Shown here: positions 1 through 10,918 of the stretch, one piece after another
Layout: every line of letters starts with the position of its first letter
How positions within the stretch are numbered: position 1 is the stretch's first letter
Assembly: GCA_029204225.1 (NCBI GenBank)
Contig: CM055100.1
Coordinates: 19,018,244-19,082,243 of the forward strand
DNA: 64,000 bases
Source of the DNA: Diphasiastrum complanatum
Lineage: Eukaryota; Streptophyta; Lycopodiopsida; Lycopodiales; Lycopodiaceae
Direction: 5' to 3'
Program-made: the position numbers and the translations under genes
Notes under the pieces: model-generated
What the model saw: only the letters and a program-made list of their open reading frames with translations
The model's database searches: none
Told to the model about the DNA's origin: nothing

Positions 1-23
1 CCAGGAATCAGGGCTGTAGAGCC

Positions 24-218
24 TTGTTCAATTCAAAACAATGTACGATTTTGGATAAGAGCTATAATGAAGTCCTCTCTACATACAGAGAAGGTAATTT
101 ATATATCTTGAGTCATGAATATGCACTTACTACTTCTGTGAGTAATTCTGATGCTCATGTTTGGCATCAAAGATTAGGTCATTTAAACATGAGGTCGATC
201 ACGGTATATGCATCATAA
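24..218 (+). pseudogene. Ty1/copia GAG-pre-integrase fragment
   Basis: Sixty-odd residues match the pre-integrase zinc-binding segment of copia Pol, with the diagnostic WHQRLGHLN motif near residue 48. The frame ends soon after it, and the following ~140 bp do not continue the integrase core. The integrase catalytic domain has been lost between here and the reverse transcriptase that starts near 352. It belongs to the same copia remnant as the next entry. Confidence 0.85.
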
Positions 219-351
219 TAGCATGGTCAAGGACATGGTCATTAATGCTGCTTCCACAGCCAATCTATTCGAACCTTATTGGCTATAGCTGCTGCAAGGC
301 ATTCATCAAATGGACGTCCAGACAACATTCCTTCACGGATACATACAAAAA

Positions 352-1022
352 GAAATTTTTATTTAGTATCAACTAGAAGGTTATATCCTTCAAGGCCAAG
401 AGCATTTGGTATGTAAATTGCAGAAGGCACTTTATGGCCTCAAACAAGCTCCTAGGGCCTGTTATGAACAAATCAATCACTTCTTGTTGCAGCACGATTT
501 TACTTCATGCTCTACAGACTCAAATGTGTACCTCAAGAACAAAGGCTCAAGCTATGTGATAATAGCTTTATATGTTGATGATTTTTTTATCATCAGCACC
601 TCAACTCAATTATTGCACGAGACAAAGTCTCTACTATCACAAGAATTTGAAATGACTGATTTAGGGCCAGTTCATTACCTACTTGGTATGGAGATCACTA
701 GAGATTGCGAAAGCAGAAGGATTACTATAAGCCAAAAAGAATATCCTAACAATGTATTTCGTAGATATGGCATGGAGGACTGTAAGCCGATAGACACACC
801 AATGGATCCAGGATCCAATCTATCAAAAGACATGTGCCCCATAACTAGCAGATATCCTTATCAGTCCATCATTGGATTGATAATGTACTCTATGATCTAC
901 ACACAACTCATGCTAGAACAAAACACATAGTATTGGCTGATATTTTTACAAAACCATTATCAAGAGAAAAACATTCTACTATGATAGAAATGTTAAGTTT
1001 CAATTGGAATTCAGATTCGTAG
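352..1022 (+). pseudogene. Ty1/copia reverse transcriptase to RNase H end, internally deleted
   Basis: RVT_2-type reverse transcriptase of a copia element. Visible motifs are KALYGLKQAPRA near 426-460 (the usual W after it is C), the catalytic LYVDD near 568-585, and FEMTDLGPVHYLLGMEI near 648-695. Near 890 the reading jumps straight to the RNase H tail (ARTKHIVLADIFTKPL), which lies in another frame and ends at the TAG at 1020-1022. Most of RNase H is therefore deleted. An early stop sits near 365. The element cannot make an active polymerase. Confidence 0.9.
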
Positions 1023-1030
1023 CAATACCC

Positions 1031-1041
1031 TTAATGGGGAG
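1031..1041 (+). other. Polypurine tract of copia element
   Basis: The sequence TTAATGGGGAG lies just after the Pol stop and just before the TGTTGG start of the LTR, the place and composition expected of a plus-strand primer. Confidence 0.7.
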
Positions 1042-1756
1042 TGTTGGAGTTTAATCTTACTCCTACTCATCCTTTTCACCCCCTTCATCTCTTAGGGAAA
1101 TCACTCTCTCAAGCATCTGCAGAAAAGGTCTACCTTTTTGACAGTCTGCAAAAATACACAAAAACTGCCAACAGACAGAGACTACAAACAATCGTAGACT
1201 CCTGCAAACGATTTCAATGAAAGCACCACATGCAACCAAAGACTACAACTTCACCACCAAGGCACCACAAGACACTGTAAGTTTTCACTTAAAGTCACAT
1301 ACGAAGACCAACGAAAGGAGTCAACTGCAACACTCCAGCCTACGGTCCATTGCGATCAGGCTACGATTGCAATGATGCCACATTTTCACGCTATTGATGT
1401 GTACAAAGGATATTCTTTTGCTGTACCTCTTCACATCTTCACAATGCACCAATAACCGATCTACAAATCAAGTATAAGGGCTACTAATGATCTTTTAAAC
1501 TATAATTAGAATAATCAAAAGATCTTTTGACAACTATATTAACATCTGAGTGTTTTGAAGAGAAGAGATAATCGCTCAATGTATTCACAGAGATCAAATG
1601 ACCAAAAACGGTCTTCTAGTACTTGACTTCTCAGAGTTAGTGATCATTTGGAGAGAGTAAAGAGTATTATGAAAGATAGCATTCATTAGCTTTTGTAAGT
1701 AGGTTTACGCGCTTCGCGCGATTGTCTTGTGATCTGATATCATTGTTACTACAACA
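1042..1756 (+). repeat. Copia 3' LTR (about 715 bp)
   Basis: Starts TGTTGGAG directly after the polypurine tract and is taken to end at ACAACA near 1756, giving the usual TGTTG...CAACA ends. The right boundary is inferred from the terminal motif only. No 5' LTR lies in the window, so neither target duplication nor LTR divergence can be checked. Confidence 0.6.
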
Positions 1757-2059
1757 CTTTTTTGTATGCAGAAGCGCTATTTTTCATAACAGTTGTATTC
1801 TTGTTGAATGTTTAAATGCTTTTCACTCTTTCTCTCTATTATCAAAATCTATCTATCAGAAACAAAGGATAACAAGGCTGTCTCAGATGCCTAATTCTTC
1901 GCATTCTCTATGGTTGTCTACGACACCTACTCTGACATCTAAACAAATCAGAACTGCTCTACATCTTAGTCTCTAAAGTAATCCAAGATCTTTCTTCATC
2001 ATTGTTTTTCTTTGGTGAGACGACGACCTCTATTCCGCTGTGGCTTGTGAACATCCATC

Positions 2060-3292
2060 CTATGTCCCATCAGCTTTTTCTTCTTCTTCTTTTGGGTCTG
2101 ACTGTACAAAGTGACTACTAGAAGCAATCAAAATAGTCTTTTGATATGTATCAGTTGCTGGGGAAGTAATTGTAGACTTCATCTGGCCCTTGTCTTTCAA
2201 ATTGTTAAACTGATTTTCAACGAAAATCACATCCTTGTTAGTGAAAAATTTACAGGTCTCTATATTGTACAGTAGTCTATACATTCCATCAGAAGTACAG
2301 TAGCCAACAAAAATAGTTTTGAATGAATGCTCATCTAATTTCCTTCTGTTGTCCTTTGGGAAATGAGCATAGGCAGTGCATTTGAATACTCTCAAATGTT
2401 TCAATGAAGGCTTGGATCCTGTCCAGACTTCATGAGGGGTTTTGCTGCCAAGAAGGCCTTTAGTTACACATAAGTTCTGCCAGAACTATTTGGTTAGCGA
2501 CGCATGAGTTATCATGCATTTGGCAGATTCGACTAAGGTCTCGTTCTTTCTTTCTGCCAGTTCATTCAACTATGGAGAATAGGAAGCAACAAACTATTGC
2601 TCGATGACATTGGCTGAGAAGTGATCCTTGAACTCGTTTGAGATGTATTCACCGCCGTTGTTGCTCCTAAGAGCTTTGATCTTCTTGCCTGTTTGCAACT
2701 CAGCATTTTCTTTGTATTTCTTGAAGAACTAGAAGGCTTCAGATTTGTGCTTTAGAACAACAGTTCTTTTGGAATAGTCATCTATAAAAGTAATAAAGAA
2801 TCTAGCACCAAGCAATGATGGTGTTTGCATTGGGCCACATATATCAGTATGTACAATGTCTGAAAAATCTCTAAATATATGTTCTTGATTTGACTTAAAT
2901 GGCATTCTTGCCCGCTTTCCTATGACATAGCTTTGGCAGACAAGAGGGTCTATAATTTGTCAATCTAAGTCGAGAATTGAAGAACGTCTAGACATGTTAC
3001 CTATCGACACATGATTAAGGTGGCCAAGTCTATAATGCCAAATCAATTCATTATTGATGGATGCTGAACTGCTTAAAGCACAATCAGTCACAGAGTTATA
3101 AGGACTAAGCCTATAGAGATATCCTTGCCTCTTTCCGAATGCAAGAATCCTCTTGATTTTATTAAGAATTCGACATGAATCTACCTGAAACTCTACCTTA
3201 TGTCCTAAGTCTATAATTCGACTGACCGACAACTGATTTTTTCCTACAAACTTGCTGATATTTGTGATGTGTTTTTCAAATATTGCAATCAT
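2060..3292 (-). pseudogene. Ty1/copia protease linker, pre-integrase and integrase
   Basis: Reading on the minus strand from 3292, the segment gives a protease-to-pre-integrase linker (NQLSVSRIIDLGHKVEF), the pre-integrase motif IWHYRLGHLNH, a C-X2-type zinc site, then a recognisable integrase core with HTDICGP, FITFIDDYSKR and NGGEYIS, the three acidic catalytic positions (D, D, E). The SH3-like C-terminal domain follows at 2404-2060 (HLRVFKCTAYAHFPKDNRRK, FVGY, DVIF). Several stops and small frameshifts lie between 2405 and 2960. It is a different copia from the one at 352-1756 and is truncated before the reverse transcriptase. Confidence 0.88.
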
Positions 3293-5497
3293 CTAGCTGT
3301 AAAAATGTCACCTCCTCACTAAGTATGAAAAAAAATGAAAGAAACTTAAAAAAACATTTTGGCTTATGGATTTTCAATGAGATTCTATGTTTCAAATCAC
3401 TTAATGTTGTTTAGTAGAGCTCATCTAGCAAAACACCAATAATTTCTTTTCTATAAATTTTTTGATATACCAATGGCATCATACATTTGTACAGCTTCAA
3501 GAAGTAAATTGCTCTTGATACCCTAGTGAAGTTGATATTAAGCCTATACATAGGCATGTTAAACTGGTAGGAGGCTAAAAGATGATAAATGATATTATAT
3601 CATTGAGACTTGTATAAAAATCAAAGAGACATTATGGACCAAGATATTGTTGAAAATTTAATTGAAATAACTTTTACTCTCCCCACATAATCATCAAACT
3701 AAATAAAACTTGCAAATTTTCTCCTAGCATATTGCATTTTCATGATAAACTTATGTTAATATGGTTAAGCATGCTACTACTGTAAAAATCCATGTACAGG
3801 GCCATGCTAATTTGCCCATTGAGAGATGATGGGATGAGAGAAACACGTGTATTTGCATAGGCGATTAAGTAATTGGATGATTGTTTTAAATGCTCACAAA
3901 CACATGTACAATATTTCCCTCAATATGACTTTCATAGATTTATAGTAATGAGGATATTGCCACAAGGAAACTATTTTTGAACCGAATATAAATGATCAAC
4001 GCACACTCCCTAATTGTTCTCCTTTGGTCAATCAACTTTTAATATGCATCCTTCCTCTCTCAAAGTTGTTGTTTGTGTTGGAATCATCTAATTTATTTTT
4101 AGTGTTTTCAACTTTTAAAGAGCATGGAGATGTTCTTATATTCTCATCAAGTATATTTGTGTTGTCAATATTCAAGTCCTCCATTTCATTCTCAACATAT
4201 GCATTTACAAATACATGCCTTGCACAGGGCTTACCCATACATCCTCTTATGGTTTTGTTGATTTGGTTGACAAAAAATAAGTGCACATTTAATAATGTTA
4301 GGAAAAGTTGTTATCATCATGGAGATATAGTCCATAATAAATAGATGTAATGAAAGAGTGTAAATGCTTAATATATTGGTTATGAGCAAGGAAAAAATGA
4401 ATGTAAAACTTATGCACACCTATTCACAATGATGAGACAACACCAACGTGTCTGAAAAATCTTGCTTAATGTTTTTGTTGAATCAATAACAAGTCCACTA
4501 TGATCTCTTTTCACAGTTGCATTTGACCTTTGATAGTTGATTTTGAGCCATTTCACGTCAAACCACAAATATTTATTAATTTCACCAGAAGACACCTCAT
4601 ATATATCCTGAATAGCTTCTACATACTCAAACTCTCTAGAAATTGGACTTTGGCTTCATGCACTACTCCGATTTTCTTGATTAGAAGATGCCATCACACC
4701 ACAATCATAAGCGTGTCATTTCCTATCAATTTGTTCAACACAATGATGATCATGTGCCCACATTACACTATACTTTCGACACTACCACATGTTAATTGTA
4801 AACTATAATCTATCATCATATAAGTATATTGTATTTTAGTATGTAATAGAGAAATCTTCCAATCACATTCTCATGCAAATTCTCATTCCATGCTAGATAT
4901 GACTTGTCCCTTTGATCTCTTTTTCTTCACTTATTCATCTAATTCCAACCACTTATCCATTACTCCAAAAGTATATAGCACAAAGGTCGAACTTTTTTAT
5001 TTAAAAAATATGCCAATTTTTTAAGAGCACCCATACATTAAAAATTTTCATCTTTTACCTCATTGTTTTTCTCATCATTCCATAGTCATAGTGTAGACAG
5101 ATTTATTTGAAGCAAAAATTCATAACATAAATTAGATGCTTCTCTATACTTCAATAACCACCGCTTTGACATGTGTCCCTTTGGCCTTGCCTTTCGACAC
5201 ACAAAATCTTCCAAAACTTTCATGAATCTCTCTAGAAAAAACTTCCACCTACAGAAATTTTATAACACCATGAGACCATTGTGTTCAATGATCTAGAAAA
5301 GAACCACACTACATTTATTGAAGCCACAAAAGTTGAAATCACATAGGCATTATACCTTCAATGTATAGGACTAGCAGTAGTAATTTCCTGGACCAAGTGC
5401 ACAAACAAATGCACTTGTATGTCCAAGATGGAAGTGAAATTTTCTCTCAAGCATACATACAGCTTCCACTATATCTTCTTGTTTTTTTTTGCATATC
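3293..5497. other. AT-rich stretch, no gene recognised
   Basis: Only short, low-quality reading frames on both strands, for example a plus/minus pair around 4024-4344 with no recognisable domain. No LTR ends, tRNA or hairpin was seen. It is probably old, unrecognisable repeat DNA. Confidence 0.5.
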
Positions 5498-5583
5498 TAT
5501 CTCACGAAATCTCCTTGTCACACATCCAGGCTACATCATATATCTCACGAAATATCCTTGTCACACATCCAGGCTACATCATA
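5498..5583 (+). repeat. 43-bp tandem duplication
   Basis: Two adjacent 43-bp copies, 5498-5540 and 5541-5583, beginning TATCTCACGAAAT and differing at one base (C to A at the 14th base). The near-identity indicates a recent local duplication. Confidence 0.95.
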
Positions 5584-5983
5584 TTTGTAATATATGATTT
5601 AGTATCATCATATTCTATCCGAGAACAAGGTTTTTTTTATACTTAGTTTTTTCATTACAATCCACATGTGTGAATGTAATTTGATGAATGATATATGCAT
5701 GTTTCATTGTGCTCTTGCCTTAGATTTGTGAGATAGATCTTGGAATTCAATCTATAGCTTGATCTTTGTGCAATCACCTACATCTTAGGAGATCAATCAC
5801 ACTTTTGGGGTGTCCCACATGTGTGAAATTTAACAGTATTTCCATACCATTGATTATCTCAGTCTCGAACTCAAGCCAAAGCTTCTGCCAATCTACCATA
5901 TACATTCTCTTTGGAGGCATCCGTGTTTCCAACTTTTCTCCAATGCCCCTTCTGTGTGTATTTCTAAACAAATGATCTTCATG

Positions 5984-6037
5984 AAAGTATTTGCTATGAT
6001 TTTCATACACAAAGTATTTGCTATGATTTTCGTACAC
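5984..6037 (+). repeat. 27-bp tandem duplication
   Basis: Two adjacent copies beginning AAAGTATTTGCTATG, at 5984-6010 and 6011-6037, differing by one transition. Confidence 0.95.
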
Positions 6038-6706
6038 AATTTTGCTTAGATGACATGAGTGTCAAGCACCAACATTGCAAAGTCTACAAGTGAGACACAT
6101 GTGATATCCAAAATTTGTAAAACCTTAGATAATCAAATATAATTTGTGTTATAACTTGAAATAAATAATGAATACGTAAAAAATAGATATATAGAAAATA
6201 GAAGCAAAATATTAGTTCCTAGTCACCTGATCAAATCGTCCAAATCCTGGATAGTCCTACATGATCTCATCAATAGCCCTAAAATCAGTACTCAATTTGT
6301 ATTCAGCTTTTGGATCCATTCGTAGACCAAAACTCTATTATGAAGATCTTGACTTACTACACTCATGCACCCAAATATTATGAGTGTTATTGCTAGCACA
6401 TGCATCTATGCAAGGTGGCCCATTGAAGGTGAAGTCCCTAACTTATCATGACATGGTTTGTAGATACCAGATGACATAACCTCAATGATTGTCTCCAACT
6501 TATGATACCATAGCTTTTGGCTGATCTTTTCTTTAGAATGTGGGATTTTCCCTTTAGGTGTTGACAACTATCATATCTTATAGAATCTTCAAAGATCATG
6601 GATCCACCAACCTCTCAATACTTAAGCCCATATACTTGCAATCACTCACTTCTCTTAATACATTAAGGATTACCTTTAATTCTTTGCAAATATAATCTTT
6701 GAGATA
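6038..6706. other. No gene recognised
   Basis: AT-rich sequence without a coding frame, terminal repeat or RNA gene that I can support. Confidence 0.5.
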
Positions 6707-7183
6707 CTATAATGGTACACTAAATAGATAAGGGTCTTTCCCAGAGAATGTGGAGTCTATCCTTTGATCGTGTTCACCCTCAAGCTGACGTTTGCCTTGC
6801 TCTCGGGCTGCCTCTATGGCTTGATCTAAGGCTTGGGCTTCTCTTACCCATTCCTTCATGCATCTATAGTTCCCTTGCTCAACTGTGGGATTGGGGTATT
6901 CACCAACATATAGAGAACCTGATGAACCAAATTTGGTTGGTTCTTTTTCTAGTCTTTTCTGTATTCTAGTCTGGATGTATATTGACATCATAGATGTCTT
7001 GGGTTCTCCTACCACACTCATTTGGTGCAGTGGGGCAAAGACCTCTCCTTGCTTCTCCTTTCTCATTGGACACGTTAAATATGGGTGTCCGTACCCACAA
7101 TCTTGGCAAAGTGGTACAAAATTGCCCTGCGGTGAATACTTATGGCAAAACGTGTAAAACATCTCATATTCTAAAGACATCAA
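6707..7183 (-). pseudogene. Retroelement Gag-like fragment with one zinc knuckle
   Basis: A 158-residue open stretch. Near residue 26 it carries CQDCGYGHPYLTC, a C-X2-C-X4-H-X4-C zinc knuckle with the same CGYGH core as the knuckle at 9480-9689 (CRDCGYGHCYKDC). The rest is charged and helix-rich (EWVREAQALDQAIEAAREQ). It is therefore probably Gag from a related gypsy family. It sits on the same strand and downstream of the better preserved Gag-protease region, but is separated from it by about 870 bp of unrelated sequence, so it is likely a second element. Confidence 0.6.
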
Positions 7184-8051
7184 GGTGTCTTTAAAGGATT
7201 GAAAACATGATTCATCCTTGTCACTTTTGAGAGATGCTCTTAAACATATAAGAGTACAGATTTATGGACTTTCCAAGGCTGTGACATGAGTACTTTCCTA
7301 CCTAAGACAGGTGCCAATATGCCTCAGATGTTTAAAAATTTAATTATTAGCTCTTGTGGATCGTGCTCTCAAAGGTAGAGTTTTGTGACATATAAAGGTA
7401 TTCTATCAGAATTTTCCATCAGATAAATCAAATAACTAAACTTGTCCTGATTTGGGCTCAAGAATATTCACTACTAGGATCCCCTCCGTAAGATCAACTT
7501 GTATGATATTTTTGGTACCCAAATGTGGCTGGGTTATGGAATTGAGATTTAAGACATCCATGATCAAACAAGGCTTATGTTTTCAATAGGGGTTCTAGAT
7601 CGATGTGAACAAGTGAGAGTTGCATTGGGTTGATTCTTATCTTGTACTAAATTGAGTGGTATTTTTTGTAGACTGCACTGAATGCCTTGTAATTTCGCAG
7701 ATTGTTAGAAAAATCGAACGTCTGCATAGTTGACAGGTCCTTATCAAAATAAAATTAGATAGAGATTCTAACACCTTTGATTTAAAGCATCTATTTGGTG
7801 CATTTTTTTCAATGCCTTCTACTCGAGATCTTGATGGAAGAGAGAAAATTTGTGATCTTTTTTTTAGATCTACCCAAGATTTGAACAACACAAGAAAAAG
7901 CTCCAAAAAAGATTTCAAATTGGCTTTCTAGGACAATTCTCCATAAAACCCAATTTTTTTTTTGAGAGAAATGGATCTTAGCAACATGCAAATGGAAACC
8001 GAGATAGTACACCCACTTGCCATATTGCTCTCCACTTGGAAGAGAAAGAAT
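7184..8051. other. Non-coding or unrecognised sequence
   Basis: Minus-strand reading frames at 7637-7918 and 7809-8123 are partly continuous with the gypsy piece to the right, but match nothing recognisable after similarity to the 22.5-kb copy stops near 8052. Confidence 0.4.
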
Positions 8052-8175
8052 TTTGACTTGTAGAATCATCCTCGACTTTCCCTTTGCCTTTATCCAGTAA
8101 GGGTGGCACATTCTCTGAATCAATCTTTTGAGGAGGATTTTCCCATTTCAGGATCATATTATAATGTTGCTTGGC

Positions 8176-8811
8176 TTATTTCTTCATCATTAACCCTGTC
8201 ATCCTGTCTTCCTTCAATATAACTGCTTTGGGCGGTTTTATTGTTGGTTCATCAATAACATTATGCACTCCAAATCTGATCGGATCCATATGATTTAGAA
8301 TATGCTCATTTGTAAGTTCTGCATTGTCATCATAAGTCAAGGCATGACTCACAGGTATGAGATCATCTTCAATCGGATCTGGTATAGGTTCCGTTGATAT
8401 CCAAGCTACATTAGGCACATTCAATGGAAAAGTAATCGGTGTATCCAAAGTTTGATCTAATAATGAAATCTCGTTCAAATATAACTGATTATCTTGTTGA
8501 CACATACATCCTGCTGTACAATCAATCATTGCAAGAGCTTCATTCCAGATAATAGTATCCGTTTGAGAATCGTAATGAACTCTCAAATTTTTCTCTGGTC
8601 GGTCACAAGTATGATCCGTTGTTGATGAATCATCATCCTCTTTTTGGACCACTAGTTTGATAGTCCAAGTTGTAGGATCAAATTTGACTGCATGTTCACG
8701 ATTTTCAAAAGTGATTTTCCTGGTACCCCAGTTATGAATTACTTGTGCAACTCGTAACCATGGACGTCCCAATAAGACTCGATAGACATTTGGTGCTTCT
8801 GGTAAGTCCAT
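8176..8811 (-). pseudogene. Gypsy retropepsin C-terminal half and linker
   Basis: The frame begins inside the protease fold at MDLPEAPNVYRVLLGRPWL, where ILLGRPWL is the conserved C-terminal strand after the flap. It continues into an acidic linker toward RT. It shares about 200 residues with the copy at 21835-22430, with many but not all residues identical. It ends ...MTGLMMKK near 8176. Because the segment carrying the flap is missing (see next entry), no working protease is encoded. Confidence 0.8.
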
Positions 8812-8849
8812 TACTACGAAAGTAATGACGAACTGTACTCCCGCAATTC

Positions 8850-9446
8850 TTACAGGTATATCTTCAGGATAACTCCTGAACCGCCATCTATCACAACTGC
8901 CTTAGGAAATTGTTTATGTTGTATCGACAGAGTGATATTCTTTTGTTTACTTTCCCAAGCTGCTCCAATATGGAGTACTTCATTAGATTCTTCAATTCCA
9001 ACACAAAAAAGTGGCTCTTGATGGACTTTTGGTTCTACTTGCGCTAAGACTTCTTTTGCTTTTGACACCAACTTCAGGAACTCTCCCAATGAAATATTGA
9101 TCGTGCTAGACAAAATATTCATGAGCAGTTTTGTTTGTGGCACTTCCAGTTCAGTCATCTTGAAGGATTCTTCATGATGATGCAACTGATCATTCCTATC
9201 TGTTCGTGAATTTCTTAATAGCTGCAATGGTGAAGAATGAACTTCGGTTGTTGCTTTAGCAGCTTCAAGCTCCTCTTCTTCTTGCAGATGTTTAATCCAC
9301 AACCTCATATCCCGATTTCTTCGTTTTTTTGCATGAAGATTTGGATAAACTTCCATTGTTGGTATATCGGTTAATGGTATAGAATCAGCAGGTACTGGAT
9401 CCGCTACTAGCTCTTTCTGCTTCTGTGCTCTGGTGACCACCATCAA
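8850..9446 (-). pseudogene. Gypsy Gag-protease linker with retropepsin active site
   Basis: About 198 residues. It ends with the aspartic protease motif VVIDGGSG, a variant of the D-T/S-G catalytic loop (DGGS, as in Athila-like gypsy elements). Directly after it, roughly 100-130 bp present in the plus-strand copy (21665-21787) are missing, shifting the frame. The missing part would hold the middle of the protease. The first part is a charged linker (KAKEVLAQVEPKVHQEP). Confidence 0.8.
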
Positions 9447-9479
9447 GGGTACACTTGATTTATTCTGAGTTACTGGTCT

Positions 9480-10140
9480 TCACTTGATTGTTATCAAATT
9501 TACGGGTGCTGTAGCTGGTGGTGGCTTCGGTCTTGTTGAACAATCTTTATAGCAATGCCCATAACCACAGTCACGACAGAATGATACAAATTTTCCTTTA
9601 TTTGGACATTCTACAACTCTGTGACTTTCTCCACATGCAAAGCATCCAAGCGGTACTCTAGTCCAGTTTCTAGATGCTTGTTGTTGCACGACAACATAAA
9701 TAGCATACTATTATGAAAATTCACCCTCTTGATCATTACCATAGTTCCATTGCTCAGCATTTCTGTACGGTTTCTGGTTCCATCAAATTGGCAGGAGGAG
9801 CGGGGTGCTTTGGTGGGGCAGGTAAGGCTAAATGCTCCATGTATCCAAGACCAGATTGTCGAGGTCTAGCTGCTGGATTTCGTCCATATTGTGGTTCTCG
9901 ATATCCCATTCGGACATACCGTTGCTGAATTATCCGAGGGTTGAAGTTGCAAAAAGCAGTCTCATGATCAGGCAAATTACACAAATGGCATACACTGATT
10001 TCCATTTGTTTTTTCAATTGAGGACACTCATTCACTGTGTGATTTCCTGTACGAATAGAACACCAGATATTTTCATTCGTAGGAAAAGTCTTCGCAAACT
10101 TCTCAGGTTCCTTGTTTGCTTGTCCGCGGGAATCTTCCAA
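9480..10140 (-). pseudogene. Gypsy Gag nucleocapsid region with repeated zinc knuckles
   Basis: Two open pieces (10140-9754 and 9689-9480) separated by a frame break. Knuckle-like motifs seen in order are WCSIRTGNHTVNEC (first Cys pair imperfect, C-X2-C broken to C-S-I-R), CHLCNLPDHETAFC (good C-X2-C-X4-H-X4-C), CFACGESHRVVEC (one residue short) and CRDCGYGHCYKDC. Four knuckles in series is more than the usual one or two of plant gypsy Gag. The role would be RNA packaging. Confidence 0.8.
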
Positions 10141-10188
10141 TGCTTTGATCTTCTCATCAAATTACGACTGCAACTTTTCCATCAGTTT

Positions 10189-10680
10189 CTACTGGTTCTT
10201 CCCAAGTTTCTCGAACTCGTTGAGCATCATTTCTGCATTAGCATTGACATTTGTGGATGCAATGGTGGTGGATGTCGTAGTAGTCTGCCCTGCTGTATAA
10301 GACAACATACTGATATTCGGCTCATCATCTGAACCTTCATCCTCCTCCCGAATTGCATCATCCATAGCATTCTGCAACATTGCGTACTCATTATGGCGTT
10401 TCAGCTCACGTTTGATCCGTTTAGGTGGACCTGACAAAAATCACATAAACATGGCATTTTCGTTAATCAGCTCAGGTTCGCACTCAGATATGAGGTGTTT
10501 CACCCTTTCAATGTAATCTCAAACCATTTCCCGCTTTCCCATTTTAATTTTACTTAAAAGTAGGAAAGGGTCTTCCATAAACTTTCGTGGTTTGAATCGT
10601 GTGATAAGGGCTCTTTTAACAACCTCCCAATATGTACGCTCAGTTTCATCTTGATTATAGTACCAACCTTGTGCTGCGTC
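10189..10680 (-). pseudogene. Gypsy Gag capsid domain (Retrotrans_gag type)
   Basis: Reading from 10680, the segment gives AQGWYYNQDE..YWEVVKRALITRFKP, then the DPFLLLSKIKMGKREMV and YIERVKHLISECEPELI helices, then FLSGPPKRIKREL. This is the characteristic capsid pattern of plant gypsy Gag. Two stops lie near 10440 and 10520. The upstream part of Gag is removed where LINE-derived sequence begins at about 10686. Confidence 0.8.
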
Positions 10681-10685
10681 TATTA

Positions 10686-10918
10686 AGTTTATCTCGGGGG
10701 AATACCATAACTTTGTTATTCACCATGTTCACCATCAATCCCCAACCTGAATAAAAAGAACATAATATATCCAAGTTTCTATATAACCTCTCTATGGCTC
10801 TTGACATGAGTACCACATCGTCAGCATAAAGCAGAATCGGAAATCAGCAGGTCACATAAGGTACATCCCTCACCTCCATTATGTACAATTATCTTCTCTA
10901 GCTCATAAATGTAAAGTC
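10686..10918 (-). pseudogene. LINE reverse transcriptase scrap with YADD motif
   Basis: On the minus strand, YIYELEKIIVHNGGEG leads by a small frameshift into ILLYADDVVLMSRAIERLY and then WGLMVNMVNNKVMVFP. This is the palm C-motif (YADD) and thumb start of a non-LTR retrotransposon RT. Only about 75 residues remain. The junction with gypsy Gag at 10680-10686 is abrupt. Confidence 0.85.

Larger units (their letters stand above)
8052..10680 (-). mobile_element. Ty3/gypsy element fragment: gag to protease (family A)
   Basis: On the minus strand this contains, in order, a Retrotrans_gag-type domain (10680-10189), several zinc knuckles (10140-9480), and a linker plus retropepsin (9446-8176). Similarity to the plus-strand copy at 21487-22565 runs through the protease region and stops near 8052. 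The 5' end is cut by a LINE scrap at about 10686. There is no RT or integrase on this side. Non-chromovirus lineage is inferred from the other copy's RT. Confidence 0.85.

Noticed and set aside
4024-4808. Overlapping 60-106 residue frames as host genes
   Set aside because: No domain, no splice context, biased composition, and frames on both strands at once. They look like chance frames in AT-rich DNA.
5498-6037. CRISPR-like array from the adjacent direct repeats
   Set aside because: They are simple two-copy tandem duplications without spacers, in a plant nuclear context.
8052-10680. Endogenous pararetrovirus (caulimovirid) origin for the multi-knuckle Gag
   Set aside because: No movement protein is seen, and the related copy at 21.5-24.7 kb carries a gypsy integrase finger after RNase H, which pararetroviruses lack.
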